Part shown: piece by piece, positions 20,144-31,200 of the stretch
Layout: every line of letters begins with the position of its first letter
How positions within the stretch are numbered: position 1 is the first letter of the stretch
Source: Pithys albifrons albifrons
Taxonomy: Eukaryota > Chordata > Aves > Passeriformes > Thamnophilidae
Direction of reading: 5' to 3'
DNA length: 64,000 nt
Assembly: GCF_047495875.1 (NCBI RefSeq)
Contig: NC_092460.1
Location: forward strand, 1,984,001 to 2,048,000
The notes under the pieces: model-generated
Databases searched by the model: none
Seen by the model: only the letters and a program-made list of their open reading frames with translations
Told to the model about the DNA's origin: nothing
Made by a program: the position numbers and the translations under genes

Positions 20144-22290
20144 AGACAATTGGATCAGCCAGGAAAGCTGAGCTGGACCAGTTGGTATGAAGAGCAGGTG
20201 CCACCCGAGGGGACCCTGAACCCAAGCTGGGTACTGCTTGGGGCAGGACACCCCCTCTCACAGCTTTGGTTTTTGATTGCCCCTGTTTGTGTGCTGTGCT
20301 GTGCTGTGCTGGGGGTGATGCCCAGCACCCAGCAGGGTCCCTGGCACCAGGGCCTCGGGTACTTGTGCAGTGCCAGCCAAGCCCTGCAGGACCCAGACTC
20401 CTTGGTGCGGGAATCCACACAGGGACACCTGCCTGCCTGGCAGGAGTGTCAGGCTGAGGGGACACCCAATGGAATAGCAAAATATCAGGGAAAAGGCTGT
20501 TCACTGTGTATTTTAAAGCATTTAGTAGACCTTGGCAGAGCATTATCTCCCTTGCCAAGCAAAGGTAAGACGCCTGCAAGAGCAGCTTCTGTAGATCCTC
20601 CTCCCATAAACTCTAATTGGTTTCACATCTATTGAATCCTAAGACCTTTCTTTAGAGTTGTGGGGTTGTTGTTTTTTTTTAAATATCAAGTAATAGATTT
20701 ATTCTTGATGTCCTGAGCACATTCTTGCAGTGGCCTCATCCTTGGCCCGCAGCTTTGGCAGAACACCCACATCCATAATGAGGGACTGCATGTTCTGGGG
20801 AGGCTTCACTACAAAAGAAAGTGCCCAAGAATATCAGGAAGAAAGGGGGACACAGGGAAGCCCATTTTTTTTGGCCCAGCTTTGTGTCACAGCTCTCATT
20901 GCTGTGGTTGCAGCTGCCTTGCAGCTCCCACTCCAGAGAGCTGCTCCTTCTGCTCAGCTGGAGCTGCTTCCCAAACCTGCTCCTTGGTGCAACAGGCACT
21001 GCTGCAGGTTCCCCACAAACCCACTGCTTTGGGTTCTACCAAGAGCTCTGGCACTTCTCCAGCAGGAGGAAGAATTACGTTTGTAGAGAGGTTTATCAAG
21101 GTGGGAATAGTGGAAGGAACATTTGAATGTCCAGTGTAATCCTCATTCTTCCCCCAAAAAGCTCCCTGGGCAGGATTTGGAGCCCTCCTGGGGTGAAATC
21201 TTCCTGCAAGGACTGTGTGTCCCTGGGGCACTGCCCAGCCCAGCCCTGCTGCTGGGGAAGGGGAGAGAGCTCTGCCTTCATTCCCTATTTATGAGCTGTG
21301 CATTCACATTGCCAAGTGACCACAGGACTCGGTGCTTTTAAGAGTCTGCAAATGAGATGAAGCTCATTATTTTTTAATGTGAGAGGGCTGATTGCACTGT
21401 GAGTGCAGGGAGATGTAACCTCAGAGCTGGGTCTTGCTGGGGCTGCATTTGGAGGCTTCTGCTTTAGGAAGCCACAAAGGAACACTCAGGATCTCCCACT
21501 CGTTCTGCTCAGCATCCACAAGCACTGTTTGTTAGAAATAACACTAAAGGGGATTAGTTTTAATTGCAGACCAAGACTTGTAGGAAATTGCCCTCCTTGT
21601 GTGTGCATTTTGCTGTACAAAGCTGACAGAATGCAGGGCCATGTTTCTAAAATAAATCTTTTTCTTAATAAGCCAAAATTCCTCATTATCCAGTGCAGCC
21701 CCCACAGAGCAGGGCTGGGCTCAGGGTCCCCGGGGAGAGCCAGGGCTGAAAGCACAAAGCAGGTTGTTGCTCTGGGTTTGGATGCCCAGAGCAGGTCCCT
21801 GCAGGTCAGACACGAGGTTTGTGGATATTCCCAGGGCTGTGTGTCTGTGCCAGGGCTGGCACAGCTGGCACAGGAGCTGCCCTGCAGGAGCTCTGCTGGG
21901 GCAGCAGGGCAGGGTGAGCTGGCACAGGGAGCTGGGGGGACACTGCAGAGCTGTGCTGTGTGTGGGACTGAGGGGCACTGCCAAGCTCTACCCAGAGCCC
22001 TGGGAATGCCACCCCTGCTCAGGGCTCTGCAGGGAGTGGGCACAGGACATGGAGGTGCCCCCGCACAGCACGGCCACTGCTTCTCCCCAGGACAGTCATT
22101 TACCCCAGCACCCTTGGGGAATGGTGCCCAGCTGCCAGGGAACAGGCACTGCCAGTCCTGAGGTGCCTTTAACCCCCAGACTAATCTCCCTGGCCGTGTT
22201 CCTGCTCTCCTGAGCTCGTTCTCCACAACTGCAGTAATTGCAGGCATTTGTTTCCAGCCACACGAGCCTGAGCTCCAGAGCAAGTTTTAT
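20144..22290. other. Unique non-coding stretch
   Basis: No gene recognised. It includes a short TGCTG/TGTGC microsatellite near 20,291-20,312 and a T-run near 20,671. The overlapping plus and minus frames at 21,403-22,283 (252 and 265 codons) mirror each other in GC-rich sequence and have no domain signature. Confidence 0.45.
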
Positions 22291-22500
22291 TTACTGCAAT
22301 TATGTCTGGCAGGTAATTTCTGGTAAACCCAGGGAAATGATAAACCTCTCACTAAATTCATGAACAGAAAAATAGGGCAAATTGATCAAATAAAAGCTGT
22401 TTCCTACCTAATAAAAAAATTATTACGTGCATAACATCCTGGAACAGAAATAGCTCTGATGAAACCATAAAGACAAGCAGGAAATCTGTGCAGGGTTTTT
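22291..22500. promoter_or_regulatory. Candidate AT-rich conserved regulatory block
   Basis: Unique AT-rich stretch with several homeodomain or forkhead-like cores (GCAATTATGTC, GGTAATTTC, ATTGATCAAATAAA, ATTATTACGTGCATAAC). No repeats and no coding capacity. Enhancer-like by texture only. Confidence 0.25.
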
Positions 22501-24775
22501 AAACTTGGGATCGTTCCTAGCAAAGAGACACAGACTCTGCTTATCCCTAACCATGAATTATTATTATTTTACCCTCTGCTGGTGGTGAAGCTGCTCCAGC
22601 TCTGCCTCTGCCTTGTGCCCCAGATGGGTGATTGAGGTCACCCAAAGAGTCCCTGACAAAGGTATTAGCAAAAGGGGATTTAATTTGAATGAGTAAAGTG
22701 TGATCTGACAAAGTTTGATGGCAAGTTTTCCTCCATCACTTACTGCATGGGTGACACCTGTGGGGGAAAATGGAGTTAGAACTGATTTAGGATGATTTAC
22801 ACAGGACTGGAGAGCCCAAAGGGTCAGGGGGACCCTCCTGTTGAATCATGAGGTGCAGAGTGGAATTTATTTCTCAGCTGAGTTTGGATAAGGGGAAAAG
22901 ACATCCTGGGGCATGAGAGCCTCCATTTGGACACAACAAAGAAGGCTCAGAGCAGAGCTGGGCATTTGGATTCTCACAGCAGTGCCCCCTGCACTCCCTC
23001 CCCGTGGGTGCCACAGAGCCCTGCCAGGGCAGTGTTGGAGGAGCTGCCTCAGGGCCAGGGGGGCACATGGGCAATAACACCCATCATCCCCATCTCCTGT
23101 TCCCTCAGCTGGGTGTGTGACCTCCTGGCACTGCATGCTCAGTGCCCATCACCCCTGGGGGCCGGGGAGGGCTCTGTGCCAGCCTGGGCTGGAGCCTGGC
23201 AGCAAACAGGAGTGGACAGGGGTTGGCACCACTCATGGAAAGGCTCTTCCCTGAGCCCTCCGTGGTGCTCCGCAGGCTCTGGGTGAGCCCAGGCAGGGAA
23301 CAGCGTCCCTCAGAGCCCCATGTTTTCCTCCTCCTTTGGAATACTGGGAACCAGGGGTGCCAGGCTCTGAGCTGGGCATTACCCATCCTCGCACCCTCGG
23401 TCCTCCTCCCGTTCCCTGCTGGCTCATCTGGGCACAATGGAATTCCAGCTGGTTTCTGCACACCCTGAGGTGGGCATTGAGGAGATCTGTCATTTTGGGA
23501 GGGCTCTGTCCATTCCCTGGGGCTGTTGGGTTTGCTCTGCCCACCTGACACCAGCCCTGGTGGGTCTGGGGTGGGAACGTGGCTCTGAGTGAGGCTTTGC
23601 CAGGCTGGGGTTGGGCAGCTCTGAGGGGTTCTCTGCCCTCTTACCATACCCTGGGCATGAGACCCTCTCTGAGCCTGGTGTTGGGCAGGACTGAGGGGTT
23701 CTCTGCCCTCTTACCATGCCCTGGGCATGAGACCCTCTCCGAGCCTGGCTGTGGCTGATCCCTGTGGGTGTCCCAGCCCAAGAGGAGCCGTTGCAGTCTC
23801 TGCTCAGCCTGGCCAGGTCCCTGCTGCTCACACAGGGACAGTTTGCCCCATGGGGGTGGCGGCTCCATCACTGTGAGGTTGTGGCACCTGAGCTGGTGTG
23901 CCACCCCCAGGGGCAGAGGGGCAGTTCTGGTGCCACAGCAGCTGCCTCTGTCAGCCCAGGAGCCCTGTGGGCTTTTAACCTTCCTCAGCAGATCCCGTGG
24001 GGTGACAAACACCACCCTGGAGGAACCTCCCAGGACCTGCATCTCAATCTGTCCTGTATGACTGAGGCACCTCACACACTCCCCAGCATTTCCACACCAC
24101 CCTGGGTGCTGTTATCAGCATCTCTCCCACCTCTCCCAGGCCCCAAGGAATGCTTGGCCAAATTCATGATGAAATAAATTCTGTATGTGTTGCTGAAGTT
24201 TGTTCTGCTGTGAAACGTTGCACAGAAATCCTTTGTCCGTCCTGAAACTTCAAACAAATCTTTGCTTCCTCTAAAATAACCTTTGAAATGGTTTTCACCA
24301 CAAAGAGAGAAGCAGAAAGAATAATAGATGTTGTAGGATTTGTAGCCACTACAGTTTCCTGCTCCTCCAAATGCTTTTGGAAATGCTGATTGATTTGTAA
24401 CAAAGCCTGAAATGTCACCAGGAGGAATGAATGAAAAATACGCTGCTCTAATGTATGTTGAAGTTGAAATTGGCTCAAAGTTTTAACCTTTAGAGTTGCC
24501 TTTTTCCTTCCTTTTTGTGTTTTCCTTGTTTAAACTTCACAGCAGTCAAATAGCTGGGAAGATAACCAGGAACAAAATGCACATCGAGAAAATGAATAAA
24601 TTATGCTCTTATTTTTGGTGCATTTACAGGAGAGACATTTTAAAACTCCACTTTGGTGACAAAAGAAAGGATTGCTCGGCTTGAAATAAAGCCCGTTCGC
24701 TTCGGGCCGGGGGGTGGGTGGGGTGGGGTGGCCTGAGGGATCCAGGGCTGGCTGAATCCTGCACTGTGTGTGCCT
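22501..24775. other. Unique non-coding stretch
   Basis: Mixed unique sequence containing one small tandem duplication (23,611-23,749). No gene recognised. Near the right end, GCCCGTTCGCTTCGGGCCGG (about 24,690-24,709) is a short CpG-rich patch leading into the C-rich array. Confidence 0.45.
23611..23749. repeat. Two-copy 70-bp tandem duplication
   Basis: Copies at 23,611-23,680 and 23,681-23,749 share 'CTGAGGGGTTCTCTGCCCTC' and CCTGGGCATGAGACCCTCTC with a few substitutions. A recent local duplication. Confidence 0.92.
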
Positions 24776-25215
24776 GGGGGGCAACCCTGGGTGTGCCCAA
24801 CCCTGGGTGTGCCCAACCCCAACCCCAACCCCTGTGTCTGCCAACCCTGGGTGTGCCCAACCCTGGGTGTGCCCAACCCCAACCCCAACCCCTGTGTGTG
24901 CCCAACCCTGTGTGTGTCCAACCCTGTGTGTGCCCAAGTGTGTGCCCAACCCTGGGTGTGCCCAACCCTGCGTGTGCCCAACCCTGTGTGTGTCCAACCC
25001 TGTGTGTGCCCAGCTGTGTGTGCCCAACCCTGTGTGTGCCCAAGCTCTGTGTGTGCCCAAGTGTGTGCCCAACCCTGTGTGTGCCCAGCTGTGTGTGCCC
25101 AACCCTGCGTGTGCCCAACCCTGCGTGTGCCCAACCCTGTGTGTGCCCAAGCTCTGTGTGTGCCCAAGTGTGTGCCCAACCCTGTGTGTGCCCAGCCCTG
25201 CGTGTGCCCACCAGC
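24776..25215. repeat. Minisatellite, TGTGTGCCCAACCC-type unit
   Basis: About 28 copies of a 12-16 bp unit (TGTGTGTGCCCAACCC, with GGGTGTGCCCAACCC, CGTGTGCCCAACCC and GCCCAGCTGTG variants). Two CCCCAACCCCAACCCC stretches near 24,817-24,833 and 24,877-24,893 look superficially telomere-like but lack the vertebrate TTAGGG/CCCTAA unit. Long minus-strand frames (up to 320 codons) are artefacts of the stop-free unit. Confidence 0.93.
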
Positions 25216-26289
25216 ACCCTGAGCTGTGGCAGGGGCTCTGCTGGGGCCATTCCAGGCAGGATGGGCACCCTGGGCTTGGCTGTGCCTTGGGCAGTGGTGG
25301 GAGCTGGCAGCGTTTGCTGCCCAGCTGGCTGTGTTGGCTGCCCTGGCAGGAGCTGGGTGTGTGTTTGGGCACCCATGACAAGGCTTTGCCTGCCCTGCAC
25401 TTTGCAGTGATTGGAGCTGTAAACAAGGTTTGAAGCTCAGCCAGTTTTGGGATGACCCTGCAGGGCCACCCAGGCTGCCCCAGGGCCACCATCTCTCTGT
25501 GCCCTGTCCCTGTGCCCTCTCATCCCTGCTGCTGTTCCAGCCCTGGCAGAGCCCAGTGGGTGCCACTCCTCAGGTCAGAAATGCCCGGGCCTTTCTAGGG
25601 CTTGCTGCTTTTTTTCACTGATGAATTTGCTCCCTGGAGTTTAAAACTCAACAGCCAGACCTCGGGAGCTGTCTCTGGATCAGCAGTGCTGGCAGATGTG
25701 CAGCAGCTGGAGCTGCAGGGCTGGCACAGCTTGGGCCTCACTCTGCCCCTCCTCTTCCTCAGTAACCCCCGATATCTGGGCAGTTTTAAACCACAGTGGG
25801 TGCTGAGCAGTCAGTGGTGTCTGAGTGTCTAAGTGGCTGAGGACCAGCCCTGCTCCCCCTCTCAGAGGTGTCTCCTCCTCCATAGAACCCCTGAGGTCCC
25901 ACCACTGACCTCGGTGCTGCAGCAGAACCTGCACAACTGCTCTCAAATGTGGGGTACAGCCTTTGCCCAGGTTTTTGGGGGTAGAAATCAGGGCCTGTTA
26001 TTCCATCCAGCTCCCTCTCCTGCTGCCCCAAGAGCTGCCTCCTGAGGTGGGAGCAGAAGGCAGTGAGCAAAAACACACCCTCACCTGCTCGTGGTGGCTT
26101 CCAGGTACCACCAGGAGGATAAAATGCAGGTTCTCAAGTTGATGCTGGTGCTGAGAGTTGCTGCCCCACCAGAGACTGAGTAACCGACCCCCCGCTCGGT
26201 GTGTCTGGGAGTGCAGGTGCTGAGGGAAGGTCAGGAGGGAGCTGCATTGCTAATGAATCAAATGAATCCTGGAGCAGTAATTAGGGGGC
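25216..26289. other. Unique non-coding stretch
   Basis: GC-leaning unique sequence with no gene or transposon recognised. Confidence 0.45.
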
Positions 26290-26560
26290 TCTCTCTCACC
26301 TTGTTCCTAGAATTTTTTTTTAGCAGAAAAAGGCTGAAAATGAATCCACCTCTCTCATTTCAGCCTCATGACGTGTTTGTTCAACATAAAAAATCGATGT
26401 TGAACTCGAATTTTGCGGGGCAGGAGAAGGTCCGTGGGGATTACAATCCTGTTCAGTGCAATTTCGTGTTTTACTGCTGCATACACTGGCTGCTTAATAA
26501 GGTCTCCTTGAGCAGCAGCTCCGGAGTACAGTCACTGCTGTGCTGCTGGGCAAAAATCAA
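26290..26560. promoter_or_regulatory. Candidate conserved regulatory block with dyad
   Basis: Unique sequence with retained CpG (ATGACGTGTTTG, AATCGATG, ACTCGAATTTTGCGGGG, TTTCGTG) and a perfect 9-bp dyad, GTTCAACAT (26,379-26,387) with ATGTTGAAC (26,397-26,405). CAGCCTCATGACGTG includes a CRE-half or E-box-like core. No repeats and no convincing exon. Enhancer-like by texture; the role is inferred. Confidence 0.35.
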
Positions 26561-27189
26561 TCCTGGCAATTTCTCCCGGTGCCCACGTGCTGCCTCTGGT
26601 GTGGTTGTCATTGGGCTGGGGGTGACCGACAGGAAGCAAAGGCAGTTTTGTGCTCTGAGCCCATCAAACACCAAGGGCAGGGAGTGTCCTTGTGCCCCAC
26701 ACTCCTCCCTGGCACTGGGGACATTCCTCAGGATGGCGCTTTGCTGGGTGAGGGAACCTGGCATGGGGTGGCAGTGAAAGCTGCACCAAAATCCAGCCCT
26801 TCGGTTTATGAAATCCCTTCTCTCTGGATCCAACATGAGCACACTGAGGCACCTGACAGCGATTCTTCCTCTGAATTTGCATGGGGATAATGGGCAATTA
26901 ATGATGGGTTTGTATTTGGCTGGGGAAGGGCGAGGAGGAGAGGAAAAATCGCATCCTTTGGAAGCAGCACATCCGCTCCCTGGGTCGCTGCCTGGGCTGT
27001 TATCTGATCTGCAGGACAAAGAGGAGATGAGCACAGGGAAATCTGAGCGCGATAATCTCCTTGGAAATCTGGGGGAGGCAGGACCAGCCGTCTGGAAGTC
27101 TGGAAGGGGATCAGCCCTGGCTCGGGATGTGTTGGGTGGGGGATTTCGGGAGCAGCCAGGGCAGCTCCTCCAGAGGCACCAAGGGCTCC
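26561..27189. other. Unique non-coding stretch
   Basis: GC-moderate, with several CpGs near 26,920-27,150. No feature recognised. Confidence 0.4.
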
Positions 27190-27400
27190 GTCCCTCAGGG
27201 TCTCACATCGCTCTGAGTCAGCTCAGTTATGACACTTCATTACCTACTTAGCTCTCAGCATCTGATTAGAAAGGTTTGATTACTGAATTGGAACTCAGAT
27301 TAATTTGGTTAGGCCACCAAAACTAATGGCATTTACATGAATTAGCTTTTAATATCCAAATCTGAGCATGGCCCAGAACCTGCAACGTCCTGTTCTAAGG
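27190..27400. promoter_or_regulatory. Candidate homeodomain-rich regulatory block
   Basis: Repeated TTAATT/ATTA cores over about 150 bp: TCATTACCTACTTAGC, TCTGATTAGAAAGG, TTGATTACTGAATTGG, 'CAGATTAATTTGGTTAGGCC' and ATGAATTAGCTTTTAAT. Clustered homeodomain-type sites in unique DNA suggest an enhancer. Conservation has not been tested. Confidence 0.33.
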
Positions 27401-29204
27401 AACAGCTGTTGGATGAACCTGTGGGGACTCGGTGTGACAAACAAACCTGCCTTGACCCGCACCCTTACATTTCTCCTCCCTGGGCTGATAATCCTCTGCA
27501 TGGTGGCATCTGGCTGCTCTGAAGGTTTCTGAATTGGTGCTGAAATGATTCATTTGGGTGGTGGGAGCGTCTGTTCCAGTGTTCCAGCCTTGTCTGGTAC
27601 TCCCTCATGATCCATGGGATGATGCCCTGGAAAGGCACTCGAGATGCAGGTTATGAAAATACCGCGGAGCAGGGAAAGCTTTGCTGGAGTCATCTGTGAG
27701 TTCTGTGCATCTCGCTGAGCAGAGACCCCCCCGAGGGGCTGATCCAGTGCCCAACAGCTGCGGGTGGAGGGTTTGGGGTGCAGGTTCAGGGGGGCAGGAC
27801 AAGGACACCCCACACGGGTGATGCTCGTTCCGTGGGTGGCTCCGTGGGGACAATCCCAGCTCCAGGCTTAGGAACGGGATTCATGGCCAGGTCCGAGCCT
27901 TCAGTTAAGACTAAATCTCGGCCCTTCAAAGACAAAAGGCTGGCACTGAGTGTTACAGGAGCTGCAAATCCCGGGGCTCCCCCGGGGCTGGGGTGAGGCT
28001 GCGGGTCAGGGGCCACACCAACATCCTCAGGATCCCATTCCACTCCTGAGCCCCTAAATCCCTGCCGGGGATCAAAGGCTTATCTTCCCTTATCAGATGA
28101 TGGTGATGGCTCCCTGGGCTGCTTTTAAGCCCAGGTTTGGTGCAGATATGACATGAATTTTCAGAGGAACAGAGTGTTCAAGGACTTGATTCATGGGTGG
28201 ATTTTGGTCCATGTTTTATAGGTCTTCAAGGAGCCACCACAAACCCATTTTTCCTTGCTCTTTGTTTTGAAGTTTAACCCTCTGGTACAGGAACTGTTGG
28301 CAGAAACTCAACACAGAAGGAAATATGAGCCATTTGTCAAGGGAAGGAGCAGCACATCTTTAGCCCTACAGCCCTGCAGGCTCTCAGATATTACCCAATA
28401 AAACCCAATAAAACCACTCAGCCACTTTTTCTTGCTGAAACCCCAAACCCAGTTTGAAGTCTGTTTTGTCCTTGGAGTTCAGGCTGTGTCTTTGTGCTCC
28501 TGGAAGACTTTCCCACCCCAGGAGCCCGGGCTGGGTGGGAGATACCAAGGGCTGGAAGGAGTTCTGGGGTGTTCTCATCTTTCCCAACCTCCAGGTCTCC
28601 TCAAGGATGCAAAATGCACAGCTGAGATCCACTGATCTCCACAGCCTGAGGTTTTCTTGGCTTGAGATTCCCATCTGGGCCAACTTCCAAGGATTTACTC
28701 ATTTAGATGAGTAAATGCAAGAGAAATCAAAGATGAAGATTTATTATCAGAGTCTTAACTCCTGGGTAATACTGGTGCATGCCTATGATTTTGTCATTAC
28801 ATCAGTTCTTGAGATGTAGAATTTGCTTTCAGTAATTCAATTCCCACTTTATTTTATTGCATTCCTGTGTTCCTTCCTTGACCCCAGGTCTCTTTGCTGA
28901 GCAATAATACATTTTTACAATTTTTCCTTGAATATCTATGTCTTCAGGAATATCAAATGTGGCATATCCTGTGCCTTTCTCACAGAGCCAGCCATGAAAA
29001 CCCATGGCAGGGACAGTGCCTGGGGAGAGGCACAGCCAGGGGCACTGGGAGCCTCATGCTTTGAAAGCATCTTTTCAAGTAAATGGGATTTTTTTACCCA
29101 ACAAGCTCTAACTTCCATTCACCTGGTTTATCTCAAGCCAGTCTGGTTTGATTCAAAGAAAAGACTCACCAATTTTCTTGGGGGTGGGAGGGATTGATGT
29201 TTGA
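27401..29204. other. Unique non-coding stretch
   Basis: No gene or repeat recognised. Sequence at 28,730-28,950 is AT-rich. Confidence 0.45.
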
Positions 29205-29405
29205 AGGATCTTGAGAGGTGGTTTCTGTGTCAGGGAGTGGCAGAGTCCTCAGCCCTGGGGGCATTTAAAACACACCTGGATGTGGCACTGGGGGCCATGG
29301 GCTGGTGCTGGGCTTGTCTTATCAACCCACCATGGGGTGGTGCTGGGGGGGCACTCCATGTCTCAGGGGCTTTGGCACCCTCAGTGGTTCTGAGATTCTC
29401 CAATA
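29205..29405 (+). mobile_element. CR1-like LINE 3'-end fragment, diverged
   Basis: Sense CR1 features: CAGGGAGTGGCAGAGTCCTC, 'CCTGGGGGCATTTAAAACAC' and ACCTGGATGTGGCACTGGGG, then GGGCTGGTGCTGGGC. The terminal part is diverged (CTGAGATTCTCCAATAAAG instead of the usual octamers). An old or different CR1 subfamily. Confidence 0.6.
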
Positions 29406-30012
29406 AAGGGCCTGGCTTTTGAGCTGTCCTGAAACAGCCTCTGCTGTTGCCACTGCCAAGGGCAGCACAATGTGCTGGGGGGGCACTGGAATAATCCAGC
29501 AGAACTTTCCTTATATCCTTATTTTAGGCTCTAAATCTTGCCAGCTGCTCCCAGCTGGCCCCAGGGGCAGGACACTGGCCCAGGGTGGCTTTGCCCTTCA
29601 GCAGGCACAGCTGGCACTGCCTTCATCAAAGTGTGCCCTCCCCTGGCAGGGCTGGGGCAGAACCGAGCTCCTACCTGAGTTCTGCTCCAGAGGGAAACAT
29701 CGTGGGAAATCATGGATTTCATATCCCTGTCCTTTATGGGCTGATTAATAACCTGATTGCTGTGCAGCAGCACAACAGCCCCTCTATTCTGTCCTTTAAA
29801 TGAAAGGGTGTAAAGATTGGCAGCCCCTTCACCACCCCTCCCTTTGGGGGACAAATAAAGCCCCTCAGCTCCGGCTGTGCCCCTCGGGGGGGCTCTTGGG
29901 TGCTGCAGATCCCTCCAAGAAATGATTCTGTAACGTGTCATTGAACACCGGCCCATCATGAGTGAAAGCACCGGGGCTGTGGGTGTTACCCGGGACACAC
30001 TGCACACCTGCC
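29406..30012. other. Unique non-coding stretch
   Basis: No gene recognised. Confidence 0.4.
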
Positions 30013-30625
30013 CAGAGCCCTGTGCCAGGGGGATGGGGGGCAGTGCCCTGTGCCAGGGGGGATGGTGGGCAGTGCCCTGTGCCAAGGGGATGGTGGGCAG
30101 TGCCCTGTGCCAGGGGGGATGGTGGGCAGTGCCCTGTGCCAAGGGGATGGTGGGCAGTGCCCTGTGCCAAGGGGATGGGGGGCAGTGCCCTGTGCCAGGG
30201 GGGATGGTGGGCAGTGCCCTGTGCCAAGGGGATGGTGGGCAGTGCCCTGTGCCTGTGCCAGAGAGGATGGTGGGCAGTGCCCTGTGCCAGGGGGGATGGT
30301 GGGCAGTGCCCTGTGCCCATGCCAGAGGGGATGGCGGGCAGTGCCCTGTGCCAAGGGGATGGTGGGCAGTGCCCTGTGCCAGAGGGGATGGTGGGCAGTG
30401 CCCTGTGCCAGAGGGATGGTGGGCAGTGGCCTGTGCCAGAGGGATGGTGGGCAGTGCCCTGTGCCAGGGGGATGGTGGGCAGTGGCCTGTGCCCATGCCA
30501 GAGGGGATGGGGGGCAGTGCCCTGTGCCTGTGCCAGGGGGGATGGAGGGCAGTGCCCTGTGCCAGGGGGATGGGGAGCAGTGCCCTGTGCCAGAGGGATG
30601 GTGGGCAGTGCCCCATGCCCATGCC
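30013..30625. repeat. Minisatellite, 29/30-bp unit
   Basis: About twenty copies of 'GATGGTGGGCAGTGCCCTGT' plus GCCAGGGGG, GCCAAGGG or GCCAGAGG. Some units carry an extra GCCTGT or GCCCAT hexamer (30,249; 30,317; 30,490; 30,526; 30,617). Stop-free on both strands, so frames of 420 and 363 codons run through it; they are not genes. Confidence 0.95.
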
Positions 30626-30738
30626 AGGCTGTCCTGCTCAGCATGGACTTAAATCCCAGTGTTTGCTGCCAGCCTGGCCCAGCTCTGCCCCTCAGCACCT
30701 GCCCCCAGAGCCCCCTGGGCTGGAGGGCACCGAGGGGG

Positions 30739-31200
30739 CACAGAATCATAGAATGGATTGGGTTGGAAAAGACCTTCGAGATCAGCAAGTCCAACCCTTG
30801 ATCCAACCCCACTGTGATCACAGAGTGCCCTGGGCTGGTGATCACAGTGGGGTTGGATCAAGACATGGCAGATTCTCACTCAGTGCCACATCCACAGAAT
30901 CACAGAATGGATTGGGTTGGAAGAGACCTCTGAGACCATCAAGTCCAACCCTCGGTCCAACTCCAGTCCCTTTACCAGATCATGGCACTCAGTGCCACAG
31001 CCAAGCTCAGCTGAAAAACCTCCAGGGTTGGGGAATCCACCCCCTCTCTGGGCAGCCCATTCCAATCCCTGAGCACTCTCTCTGCAAAGAATTTCTTTCT
31101 GCTCTCCAACTTCAATTTCCCCTGGCAGAGCTTGAGCCCATCGTGCCCCCTTGTCCTATTGCTGAGTGCCTGGGAGAAGAGACCAACCCCCCCCAGCCTG
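30739..31200 (-). mobile_element. CR1 LINE 3' end with duplicated tail and hairpin (copy B)
   Basis: Same order as 6221-6607: tail (ATAGAATGGATTGGGTTGG), hairpin, 'CTCACTCAGTGCCACATCC', second tail (ACAGAATGGATTGGGTTGG), then CR1 body ('CTTTACCAGATCATGGCACT', GAGCACTCTCTCTGCAAAG, GAGCTTGAGCCCATCGTGCC, GAGAAGAGACCAACCCCCC). It extends about 100 bp further into CR1 than copy A. Confidence 0.87.
30797..30862. repeat. 24-bp inverted repeat in CR1 copy B
   Basis: Perfect arms at 30,797-30,820 and 30,839-30,862 (start CTTGATCCAACCCC) with an 18-base loop. Compared with copies A and C, the inner part of the left arm (CAGCCCAGGGCAC) is missing. The hairpin was therefore longer in the source element and this copy lost 13 bases. 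Confidence 0.95.

Noticed and set aside
21403..22283. 252-codon plus and 265-codon minus frames
   Set aside because: They mirror each other in GC-rich sequence, with no domain and no splice flanks.
24812..24895. Interstitial telomere sequence
   Set aside because: The unit is CCCCAA within a longer TGTGCCCAACCC repeat, not the vertebrate CCCTAA.
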